Assembly (NCBI GenBank): GCA_902478425.1
Contig: CABSKV010000093.1
Span: forward strand, 1-5,101
Direction of reading: 5' to 3'
Length of the DNA: 5,101 nucleotides
DNA from: an uncultured Coriobacteriia bacterium
Lineage (GTDB): Bacteria > Actinomycetota > Coriobacteriia > Coriobacteriales > QAMH01
This document shows positions 1 to 5,101 of this stretch, one piece after another. The position numbers and the translations under genes were made by a program. The notes beneath the pieces are model-generated. The model had not been told where the DNA came from and did not search any database. It was given only the letters and a program-made list of their open reading frames with translations. The number at the start of each line of letters is the position of its first letter. Positions within the stretch are counted from its first letter, which is position 1.

Positions 1-1
1 G

Positions 2-403
2 TCGTGCACGGGCGGCATGATCGCAGCGGCCCTCACGGCCATATCCGGTTCATCGGAGAGCTTCGTGGGCGGCGTCGTGAGCTATTGGGTCGACGTGAAG
101 GAATCCATGCTCGACGTCGATGCGCACATCATCGACGAGCATGGCGTCGTGAGCACGCAAACGGCCGAGGCGATGGCATGTGGTGCGCGGCGTGCGCTTG
201 GCTGTGACTATGCGATTGCGACGACGGGCATCGCCGGACCCACGGGGGCCGAGCCCGGAAAGCCCGTCGGCACGGTGTGCTATGGCGTGGCAAGCCCCGA
301 TGGCGTGAGCAGCTTCACGTGCTGCGCGGGCGAGACGCGCGACGAGGTGCGTGCACGCGCCGTCAGCATGGCGCTCGAAGCGCTGCTCGAGGCGCTCTCA
401 TAG
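2..403 (+). CDS. cinA: CinA C-terminal-domain protein (nicotinamide-nucleotide amidohydrolase, PncC-type), 5' truncated by window edge
   Basis: The frame is open from base 2 and ends at TAG 401-403, giving 133 visible residues. It begins inside the family's N-terminal signature (SCTGGMIAAALT; usually preceded by A-E). It continues with a GGVVSYW segment (residues 23-29), TTGIAGPTG (74-82) and KPVGTV (87-92), all hallmarks of the CinA C-terminal fold. Characterised members deamidate nicotinamide mononucleotide to nicotinate mononucleotide in pyridine-nucleotide recycling. About 25-30 residues would be missing if this is a stand-alone PncC-like protein of roughly 160 aa. If it is a full CinA of about 400 aa, the whole N-terminal MoCF-like domain lies outside. 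The window cannot decide between these. Location immediately upstream of recA is a recurrent arrangement, linked to competence in streptococci, but nothing here shows competence. No T-tract terminator follows, so some read-through into recA is possible. The family call is secure; the exact substrate is inferred. Confidence 0.93.
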   Translation, partial: SCTGGMIAAALTAISGSSESFVGGVVSYWVDVKESMLDVDAHIIDEHGVVSTQTAEAMACGARRALGCDYAIATTGIAGPTGAEPGKPVGTVCYGVASPDGVSSFTCCAGETRDEVRARAVSMALEALLEALS

Positions 404-548
404 CCACGCATACGCCCGCCTGTTCGATTTCGTTCGTATTTTGCTCCGAAGCCATTCCGGGATCACTCCTGATTTGCCCAGATTGTCGGGGTAGAAGTCC
501 CGGTCAAGCTTGTTCTAGACTCGTCAAGTGTCGAATCGAGACGTTCGG

Positions 549-577
549 TTGACATCGTACATATGTTCGATTACCAT
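549..577 (+). promoter_or_regulatory. recA promoter (sigma-70-type)
   Basis: The -35 is a perfect TTGACA (549-554). A 17-base spacer leads to TACCAT (572-577), which matches TATAAT at four of six positions. Transcription would start near 584, leaving a leader of about 40 bases before the recA ATG at 623. The spacer is almost entirely occupied by the LexA box, so repressor and RNA polymerase would compete directly. The rest of the 404-622 gap (404-548) shows no gene. It holds only a weak 4-bp stem (CGGG 487-490 with CCCG 499-502) that lacks a T-tract. Confidence 0.75.
555..570 (+). promoter_or_regulatory. LexA-binding SOS box upstream of recA
   Basis: TCGTACATATGTTCGA matches the Gram-positive/actinobacterial LexA operator TCGAAC-N4-GTTCGA at 11 of 12 defined positions. 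The only deviation is T instead of A at 558, and the central ATAT fits the RNRY core described for Bacillus. It sits between -35 and -10 of the recA promoter, the classic position for steric repression. Known biology: RecA filaments trigger LexA self-cleavage, so recA (and recX behind it) would be induced by DNA damage. Binding itself is inferred. Confidence 0.85.
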
Positions 578-622
578 ATGCGCCAAAGTGGTGCACATGC
601 AGACGAGGAACGGAGCTCAATC

Positions 623-1759
623 ATGGCTCGCACAGCAGGCAAGGCAAAGATTCCCACCGACGCTTCCAAGGAAGAAGCGCTCAAGATCACCAAAGAGCAA
701 ATCAAGAAGAAGTACGGCGACGGCTCCATCATGCGCCTGGGCGATGAGGATTCTGCACTCGACGTCGAGGTCATTCCCACGGGCGCGCTCGCACTCGACG
801 CCGCCCTCGGCATCGGCGGCGTGCCCCGCGGCCGCATCGTCGAGATATACGGCCCCGAGTCAAGCGGCAAGACGACCCTGTCGCTGCAAATCGTCGCAGA
901 GGCGCAGGCGCTCGGCGGCGTCGCGGCCTTCATCGACGCAGAGCACGCACTTGATCCCGTCTACGCCGCCAAGATCGGCGTCGACATCGACGAGCTTCTT
1001 ATCTCCCAGCCCGATACAGGCGAGCAAGCACTCGAGATCTGCGACATGCTCGTGCGCTCCAATGCCGTATCCTGCATCGTCATCGACTCCGTCGCCGCGC
1101 TCGTCCCCCGCGCAGAGATCGAGGGAGAGATCGGCGACGCCAGCGTCGGCCTGCAGGCGCGCCTCATGAGCCAGGCACTGCGCAAGCTCGCCGGTTCGCT
1201 TTCAAAGTCCAACACATGCTGCATCTTCATCAACCAGCTGCGCGAGAAGATCGGCGTCATGTTCGGCAGCCCGGAGACCACGACGGGCGGCCGTGCCCTC
1301 AAGTTCTTCTCCTCCGTGCGCCTCGACATCAGGCGCATCGAGACCATCAAGATCGATGGCGGCGCCGTGGGCAACCGCGTGCGCGTCAAGGTCGTCAAGA
1401 ACAAGTGCTCCGCCCCGTTCAGGCAAGCGGAGTTCGACATCATGTACGGCACGGGCATCTCGCGCGAGGGCAACATCCTCGACATGGCCGTCGACGAGAA
1501 AATAGTCACGAAGTCTGGTTCTTGGTACACCTATGAAGACGAGCGACTTGGCCAGGGTCGCGAGGCCGCCAAGAACGCCCTGGTCGAGAGCCCCGAGCTG
1601 CGTCGAGAGATCGAGAACAAGGTACGCGCCGCAATCGGCTTGCCCGTCGAGTATGACGACGATGACGCCTTCACGTTCGCCGATGTGCCCGCCGGCAGCT
1701 TCAACGGCTCGGAGAATCTCTCGGATTCCGTGGCGACCGAAGGCTCGGCTGCCGAGTAG
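623..1759 (+). CDS. recA: Recombinase RecA
   Basis: This 378-residue protein is the DNA-dependent ATPase that forms filaments on single-stranded DNA, drives homologous strand exchange and stimulates LexA self-cleavage. Visible features are the N-terminal polymerisation helix (about 16-40, ending YGDGSIMRLG), Walker A GPESSGKT (77-84), catalytic E107, Walker B CIVIDS (151-156), loop L1 (about EGEIGDASVG, 167-176), the allosteric glutamine Q205 in INQLREKIGVMFG, and loop L2 with PETTTGGRALKF (217-228). Numbering is +11 relative to E. coli. The C-terminal domain ends in an acidic tail with DDDD at 345-348, about 25 residues longer overall than the 353-aa E. coli protein. The ATG at 623 was chosen because GGAG (612-615) lies 7 bases upstream and MARTAGKAKIP is a natural RecA N-terminus. 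An in-frame ATG at 563 lies within the LexA box and promoter. All key residues are intact. Confidence 0.98.
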   Translation: MARTAGKAKIPTDASKEEALKITKEQIKKKYGDGSIMRLGDEDSALDVEVIPTGALALDAALGIGGVPRGRIVEIYGPESSGKTTLSLQIVAEAQALGGVAAFIDAEHALDPVYAAKIGVDIDELLISQPDTGEQALEICDMLVRSNAVSCIVIDSVAALVPRAEIEGEIGDASVGLQARLMSQALRKLAGSLSKSNTCCIFINQLREKIGVMFGSPETTTGGRALKFFSSVRLDIRRIETIKIDGGAVGNRVRVKVVKNKCSAPFRQAEFDIMYGTGISREGNILDMAVDEKIVTKSGSWYTYEDERLGQGREAAKNALVESPELRREIENKVRAAIGLPVEYDDDDAFTFADVPAGSFNGSENLSDSVATEGSAAE

Positions 1760-1770
1760 CGCCTTTCGCG

Positions 1771-2232
1771 ATGGTTTCGTCCGAGAGACATAGCGAGGCG
1801 ATGGAGAAGATCAACGTGCTCGTTGGCGTGCGCGAGCGTACGGCCAAGGAGGTGCGCGAGCGTCTCGCGAAGTGCGGGTTCACTTCCGAAGAGGCCGAGG
1901 ATGCCGTCGAGACCGCGCTGCGCGTCAATCTCATCAACGAGGAGCGCTATGCCCGCGCTTTCATTCGCGGCAAGACGCATTCGGGGTGGGGAAGGGTCAA
2001 GATCACCGCGCGCCTTGCTGCAAACGGCGTCGACGAGGAGACCATCGCCTCGTGTGCCGACGAGTTCAGCTCGACGCAAGACGAATACGAGGTCGCGATG
2101 GCCGAGCTCTCCAAGCGCGCGGCAAACTCCAAGAATCCCTATGCGACGTACATGCGCCGCCTTGTCGGCAGGGGCTTCTCATACGAGCTTTCCACGCGCG
2201 TCGTGCGCGATTTCCTCGCCATGCAATCATGA
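1771..2232 (+). CDS. recX: Regulatory protein RecX
   Basis: RecX binds RecA filaments and modulates, usually inhibits, their assembly, ATPase and co-protease activity. The 153-residue product has the family's normal size and three-helix tandem repeats. Repeat 1 contains RERTAKEVRERLAKCGF (21-37). Repeat 2 contains NEERYARAFIRGK (56-68) and GWGRVKITARLAANGV (72-87), the most diagnostic stretch. Repeat 3 is at about 124-150 (YMRRLVGRGFSYELSTRVV). It follows recA by 11 bases and should share its LexA-controlled promoter. No good Shine-Dalgarno precedes ATG 1771, so expression probably relies on ribosomes finishing recA. An in-frame ATG at 1801 would shorten it by 10 residues and has a GAGG only two bases upstream, which is too close to favour it. 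The family call is firm; the start is less so. Confidence 0.93.
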   Translation: MVSSERHSEAMEKINVLVGVRERTAKEVRERLAKCGFTSEEAEDAVETALRVNLINEERYARAFIRGKTHSGWGRVKITARLAANGVDEETIASCADEFSSTQDEYEVAMAELSKRAANSKNPYATYMRRLVGRGFSYELSTRVVRDFLAMQS

Positions 2233-2283
2233 GCGGCGTATCGCTCGTATCCGTACGCCTCCGTCATCGTCTCGGTACGGATA
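2231..2283 (+). repeat. Two adjacent inverted repeats immediately after recX
   Basis: The first is a 5-bp stem that starts at the recX stop codon: GAGCG (2231-2235) with CGCTC (2242-2246). The second is a perfect 9-bp dyad, TATCCGTAC (2248-2256) with GTACGGATA (2275-2283), around an 18-base loop. Neither is followed by a T-tract, so this is not a standard intrinsic terminator. It could be an mRNA 3'-end structure, a Rho-related or processing element, or a protein-binding dyad. The sequence does not discriminate between these. Confidence 0.6.
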
Positions 2284-2319
2284 TTGCACGAAGATGAAGC
2301 ACGTTACGCCTGTCTCATG

Positions 2320-2328
2320 TGCTAGGAT
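2320..2328 (+). promoter_or_regulatory. Candidate extended -10 promoter for the rny leader
   Basis: TGCTAGGAT combines the extended -10 TGn motif (2320-2322) with TAGGAT (2323-2328; four of six matches to TATAAT). No good -35 is seen at the right distance; CACGTT at 2300-2305 is poor, which is tolerated at extended -10 promoters. A start near 2335 would give an untranslated leader of about 186 bases before rny, or an RNA of about 135 bases if it stops at the terminator. The match is suggestive only. Confidence 0.4.
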
Positions 2329-2350
2329 AGAGAGTGGCATTCATTTATCC

Positions 2351-2386
2351 CTCGCATGTATGCGAGTTGTATATGCGGGTTGCATA
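2351..2386 (+). repeat. Two consecutive small hairpins in the rny leader
   Basis: Hairpin A is CTCGCA (2351-2356) with TGCGAG (2361-2366) around TGTA. Hairpin B is TATGC (2372-2376) with GCATA (2382-2386) around GGGTT. The two share ATGCG units, and CCC-TC-GCAT (2349-2357) could alternatively pair with ATGCGGG (2373-2379) with a 2-base bulge. The region may therefore switch between two hairpins and one longer stem. This is seen by base pairing only. Confidence 0.5.
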
Positions 2387-2402
2387 GTCTATATCGCGTT
2401 TC

Positions 2403-2481
2403 CCCGGCCCAGACCGGGTCATTCGTACATAGCTTGCGATGAATGCCGGATGCGTCCGGCTTCTTTTTTGCCGGTGCATTC
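2403..2481 (+). promoter_or_regulatory. Candidate transcription attenuator (alternative hairpins) upstream of rny
   Basis: The 5' arm of the intrinsic terminator (within GAATGCCGG, 2441-2449) can instead pair with the upstream segment CCGG-GT-CATTC (2414-2424). This forms CCGG/CCGG plus CATTCGT (2420-2426)/ATGAATG (2439-2445), about 11 pairs with one 2-base bulge and a 12-base loop. That is a candidate antiterminator. CCCGG (2403-2407) can pair with CCGGG (2414-2418), which would disrupt part of it and act as an anti-antiterminator. A second, similar partner, CCGG-TG-CATTC, lies after the T-tract (2471-2481). I recognise no known riboswitch, T-box or protein-binding consensus. The pairings are directly visible; regulation of rny is inferred. 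Confidence 0.45.
2445..2469 (+). terminator. Rho-independent terminator between recX and rny
   Basis: A perfect 6-bp GC-rich stem, GCCGGA (2445-2450) with TCCGGC (2455-2460), is capped by TGCG, a UNCG-type tetraloop. It is followed directly by TTCTTTTTT (2461-2469). It works in the + direction only; the complementary strand has no T-tract in the needed place. It lies 212 bases after the recX stop but only 51 before the rny ATG. It may end the recA-recX transcript, end a small RNA, or act as a conditional terminator in the rny leader. Confidence 0.88.
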
Positions 2482-2520
2482 TAAACATGCTTACATGATA
2501 TAGGAAAGGTACCAGCAAAA

Positions 2521-4071
2521 ATGGAAATCGCCATCTACGTCGTCGTCGCGATCGTCTGCCTCGCCGTAGGTTTCGTGGTATCCCGCGTCGTTTCGGGCAA
2601 TAGCGCCAAGAACGCCTCCGCAGAGGCCGAGCGCAAGCTCGCCGATGCCGAGAAGACCGCCGAGAACATTCGACGCGAGGCCTCCATCGAAGCCAAGGAC
2701 GAGGCACTCAGGATCAAGCAACAGGCCGAGGAGGAGGCTCGCAGGCAAAACGAGGAAGTCCGCCAGCAGACCAAGGACATGCAGGCCCGTGCCGACCGCC
2801 TCGAACAGCGCGAGAACTCGCTCGACAAGCGCAGCTCCGGTCTCGACAAGCGCGAGCAGCAGCTCAACAGCCTCCAGTCACGTACCGAGAGCCTGAACAA
2901 GAAGCTCGAGACCAAGCTTGGCGAGGCCGAGCGCCGTCTGCTCGATGTCGCCTCCCTCACCAAGGACGAGGCACGTGACATCGTTCTCGAGGAAATTCGC
3001 GACGATTGCACGGCCGAGGCAGCCGGCATCATCCGCGACATCGAGGCGCGCACCAAAGCCGAGGCCAACCGCAAATCGCGCGAGATCCTCTCCGTCGCCA
3101 TCCAGCGCATGGCCGCCGATTACACGGCCGAGCGCACCGTCACCTCCGTGCAGATTCCCTCCGATGACATCAAGGGCCGCATCATCGGTCGCGAGGGTCG
3201 CAACATCCGCTCCTTCGAGCAGATCACCGGCGTCAACCTCATCATCGACGATACGCCCGAGACCGTCACGCTCTCCTGCTTCGATCCGGTGCGTCGCGAG
3301 ACCGCTCGTATTACGCTCGAGAACCTCATCGCCGATGGGCGCATCCATCCGGCTCGCGTCGAGGAGATGTTCGAGAAGGCGACGCGCTACGTCGACCAGC
3401 AGGTGCAGGAAGCCGGAGAGCAGGCCACCTTCGACATGGGCATCCACGACCTGCACCCCGACATCGTCAAGACGCTCGGCCGCCTCAAGTACCGCACCTC
3501 GTACGGCCAAAACGTCCTGCAGCATTCGCTCGAGGTGGCGACGCTTTCCGGTGCCATCGCAAGCGAGCTCGGGCTTGACCCCATCACCGCCAAGCGCGCG
3601 GGCCTGCTCCATGACCTCGGCAAGGCCGTCGACCACGAGGTCGAGGGGTCGCATGCCGTCATCGGTGCCGACCTGGCCCGTCGCTACGGCGAGAACCCCG
3701 CCATCGTGCATGCCATCGAGGCACATCACGCCGATGTCGAGCCCTCCACCGTGCTTGCCGTCATCATCCAGGCAGCCGATGCCGTAAGCGCCGCTCGTCC
3801 CGGTGCGCGTCGCGAGAGCTACGAGAACTACATCAAGCGTCTCGAGAAGCTCGAGGAGATCGCCAATTCGCACGAGGGCGTCGAGCGCACGTACGCCATG
3901 CAGGCCGGCCGCGAGGTTCGCGTCATGGTGCAGCCAGATGCCATCGACGATGCCAAGTCGACCGTGCTCGCGCATGACATCGCCAAGCAGATCGAGGACG
4001 AGATGCAGTATCCCGGTCAGATCCACGTCGTCGTCATTCGCGAGTCCCGTTCCGAGGCACTTGCCAAATAG
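2521..4071 (+). CDS. rny: Ribonuclease Y
   Basis: RNase Y is a membrane-anchored endoribonuclease that starts mRNA turnover and processes structured leaders in many Gram-positives, often within a degradosome-like network. The 516-residue length is normal. In order: a single N-terminal transmembrane helix (about 3-25, IAIYVVVAIVCLAVGFVV); a long charged coiled coil (about 30-180) rich in E/K/R/Q heptads; a KH RNA-binding domain (about 207-275) with the GxxG loop IIGREGRNIR (G223-G226); and an HD metal phosphohydrolase domain. The HD domain has H335 (LQHSLEV), the H364-D365 pair (LLHDLGKA), H402-H403, and D420 in AADAVSAARPGARRE. All expected metal ligands are present. The start ATG 2521 has AGGAAAGG at 2502-2509, with a slightly long 11-base gap, and gives the TM helix at the very N-terminus. 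The gene is preceded by a terminator and hairpin-rich leader and followed after 74 bases by an ATPase gene that is likely co-transcribed. Confidence 0.97.
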   Translation: MEIAIYVVVAIVCLAVGFVVSRVVSGNSAKNASAEAERKLADAEKTAENIRREASIEAKDEALRIKQQAEEEARRQNEEVRQQTKDMQARADRLEQRENSLDKRSSGLDKREQQLNSLQSRTESLNKKLETKLGEAERRLLDVASLTKDEARDIVLEEIRDDCTAEAAGIIRDIEARTKAEANRKSREILSVAIQRMAADYTAERTVTSVQIPSDDIKGRIIGREGRNIRSFEQITGVNLIIDDTPETVTLSCFDPVRRETARITLENLIADGRIHPARVEEMFEKATRYVDQQVQEAGEQATFDMGIHDLHPDIVKTLGRLKYRTSYGQNVLQHSLEVATLSGAIASELGLDPITAKRAGLLHDLGKAVDHEVEGSHAVIGADLARRYGENPAIVHAIEAHHADVEPSTVLAVIIQAADAVSAARPGARRESYENYIKRLEKLEEIANSHEGVERTYAMQAGREVRVMVQPDAIDDAKSTVLAHDIAKQIEDEMQYPGQIHVVVIRESRSEALAK

Positions 4072-4094
4072 CGTACGCGCATAATCGTGATTCG

Positions 4095-4128
4095 GATGGA
4101 CCATGAGGCGCGTGTTTCATGGTCCATC
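4095..4128 (+). repeat. Strong hairpin between rny and the ATPase gene
   Basis: GATGGACCATGA (4095-4106) is perfectly complementary to TCATGGTCCATC (4117-4128). Two G-U pairs and one C-G extend the stem to about 15 bp around a GCGT loop (4110-4113). There is no T-tract; the downstream sequence goes straight to the Shine-Dalgarno (GGAGG, 4137-4141) of the next gene. It is therefore not a standard terminator. It may be an mRNA-processing or stability element that sets relative expression of the two genes, or a DNA operator dyad. Confidence 0.75.
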
Positions 4129-4145
4129 ATGTATGTGGAGGGCAC

Positions 4146-5101
4146 ATGTCGCAAGACGACCTGATCGACTTCGTCGCATCCGTTTCAGGCGATAATCACC
4201 TCGCCATCGAGGAAAAGCTCGGCGACGGCTTCGTGCGTCTCAAGACAGCCGAAGCGGAGCGTCGTCAGGCAAAGCACGACATTCGCTGCGTCGAGGACAT
4301 CGTCATCGAGATGCTCAGAAACGCCCGCGATGCACATGCGAACAACATCTATCTGGCCACGAGCCGTGAGGGAAGCATCAAGAGCCTCGTCTTCATCGAC
4401 GATGGAGACGGTGTTCCTCCCGAGATGCACGAGCGCATCTTCGAGCCACGCGTCACCTCCAAGCTCGAGACCATGGTCATGGACAAGTGGGGCGTTCACG
4501 GTCGCGGCATGGCGTTGTACTCGATCAAGGCGAATACCGATGACGTGCGCGTTCTCTCGTCGGCGCCACAGCTCGGGGCTTCGCTCGGGGTCCGCGTCGA
4601 TCTCGACGTCCTTCCCGAGAAGACCGACCAGTCCTCGATGTCCGTCATCGGCCGTGACGATGAGGGCAATCTCGTCGTCACGTCAGGTCCGCATAACCTC
4701 AATCGCACGGTTGCCGAGTTCGCCCTCGACATGAAAGACGCGGTCAACGTCTTCGTCGGCTCTCCTGCCGAGATTGCCGCCACGCTCGTCGAGCGCGGAG
4801 GCCGGCAGCTCACGAGCACTCAGTTGCTTTTCTGCGATGACATCTCGACGCTGCCCGTGATCCTGCGACCTGCCGCTGCCGGTGATGCGGCCGAGCTGGT
4901 TGCCGTATGCGGAGAGCTTGGCCTCGAGATGTCCGAGCGTACCGCGCATCGCATCCTCGCGGGGCAAATCGAGACGATCACGCCGTTACTTGATACCCTC
5001 ATGGGGCAAGAGCGCGGCACGCGGGCCCATGAGCACGAGATCGACCTGTATCGGGATAGGCGCGGCCTCAAGCTTTCCGACGATGACCGTGCGGCGTTTT
5101 C
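4146..5101 (+). CDS. GHKL-family ATP-binding protein (HATPase_c fold), 3' end beyond window
   Basis: The frame from ATG 4146 stays open to the window end (318 complete residues seen). GGAGG (4137-4141) precedes the ATG, with a short 4-base gap. The N-terminal half has the Bergerat/GHKL ATP-binding motifs: N box EMLRNARDA (55-63, with E55 and N59), G1 box DDGDGVP (85-91), IFEPRVTSK (98-106), and G2 box GVHGRGMAL (116-124). These are also found in histidine kinases, MutL, Hsp90 and gyrase B. No transmembrane segment, PAS, HAMP or H-box dimerisation helix precedes it; only about 45 residues lie before the N box. An ordinary sensor kinase is therefore unlikely. Residues 160-318 form a hydrophilic region with no motif I recognise. 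It may be an ATP-gated clamp or switch protein, or an anti-sigma-like kinase; its biological role is unknown to me. The 74-base gap without a terminator suggests co-expression with rny. Confidence 0.85.
   Translation, partial: MSQDDLIDFVASVSGDNHLAIEEKLGDGFVRLKTAEAERRQAKHDIRCVEDIVIEMLRNARDAHANNIYLATSREGSIKSLVFIDDGDGVPPEMHERIFEPRVTSKLETMVMDKWGVHGRGMALYSIKANTDDVRVLSSAPQLGASLGVRVDLDVLPEKTDQSSMSVIGRDDEGNLVVTSGPHNLNRTVAEFALDMKDAVNVFVGSPAEIAATLVERGGRQLTSTQLLFCDDISTLPVILRPAAAGDAAELVAVCGELGLEMSERTAHRILAGQIETITPLLDTLMGQERGTRAHEHEIDLYRDRRGLKLSDDDRAAF

Noticed and set aside
487..502. Terminator after cinA (CGGG/CCCG stem)
   Set aside because: Only four G-C pairs, plus G-U extension, and no T-tract follows.
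532..547. Second possible LexA box, CGAAT...CGTTCG, just upstream of the recA -35
   Set aside because: Half-sites resemble the motif but the spacing is wrong (16 rather than 14 bases for the core), so LexA binding is unlikely. It may be a chance or degenerate half-site.
563..622. 20-residue N-terminal extension of RecA from ATG 563
   Set aside because: This ATG lies inside the LexA box and upstream of the predicted transcription start. ATG 623 has a well-placed GGAG and gives a normal RecA N-terminus.
2468..2496. Possible promoter TTGCCG-N17-TTACAT after the terminator, directly upstream of rny
   Set aside because: Only three of six matches in the -10, and the -35 overlaps the terminator T-tract. 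It cannot be excluded and would weaken the attenuator idea, but is not strong enough to annotate.
2294..2503. + strand open frame (MKHVTPVSCARIESG...) spanning most of the recX-rny gap
   Set aside because: It belongs to a longer chance frame that also runs through recX out of phase. It has a weak ribosome site, and reads through the intrinsic terminator, which is not expected of a real gene.
2335..2520. Known riboswitch or T-box in the rny leader
   Set aside because: I looked for the T-box TGGNACCGCG and for conserved cores of SAM, cobalamin, c-di-GMP, ydaO, glycine and fluoride classes and saw none. A covariance-model search would be decisive.
2878..4104. Long minus-strand open frame (408 codons) opposite rny
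   Set aside because: It is a shadow of the GC-biased codons of rny, which has every expected domain. The antisense product resembles no family I know and no promoter or ribosome site supports it.
4146..5101. Sensor histidine kinase
   Set aside because: The ATP-binding motifs fit, but there is no H-box, dimerisation helix, sensor domain or membrane segment before them, so GHKL ATPase is the safer call.

Overview
The window carries five genes, all on the + strand: the 3' end of a CinA/PncC-type amidohydrolase gene, recA, recX, rny (RNase Y), and the 5' part of a GHKL-fold ATP-binding protein that runs off the right edge. DNA is GC-rich with strongly GC-biased third positions. RNase Y is typical of Firmicutes and uncommon in Actinobacteria outside the Coriobacteriia. 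Its combination with a Gram-positive/actinobacterial LexA box and high GC suggests a member of the Coriobacteriia (Eggerthellales or Coriobacteriales). This placement is an inference from content; no phylogenetic comparison was possible.

Left part (2-2232): cinA ends at 403. A 219-base gap follows and holds a compact SOS promoter: -35 TTGACA at 549, -10 TACCAT at 572, and a near-perfect LexA box (555-570) filling the spacer. It drives recA and, 11 bases after recA, recX. RecA is the recombinase and SOS co-protease and RecX its modulator, so the two form the usual self-limiting pair. cinA next to recA is a common bacterial arrangement, and no convincing terminator separates them.

Middle (2233-2520): a 288-base non-coding stretch unusually rich in inverted repeats. 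It holds a dyad just after recX, an extended -10 promoter candidate (TGCTAGGAT), two small hairpins, and a clear intrinsic terminator (2445-2469) only 51 bases before rny. The terminator's 5' arm can instead pair with an upstream segment, giving a candidate antiterminator, and a small hairpin could in turn sequester that segment. I read this as a possible transcription-attenuation leader for rny, or alternatively a separate small RNA ending at the terminator. It matches no riboswitch class I recognise and is the most interesting non-coding signal here.

Right part (2521-5101): rny encodes a complete 516-residue membrane-anchored endoribonuclease (TM helix, coiled coil, KH, HD). After a 74-base gap with a 12-bp perfect (15-bp extended) hairpin comes a GHKL ATPase gene with N, G1 and G2 boxes but no histidine-kinase dimerisation domain in the visible 318 residues. 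It is probably co-transcribed with rny, and its function is unknown to me. No mobile elements, CRISPR arrays, tRNA or rRNA genes were seen.
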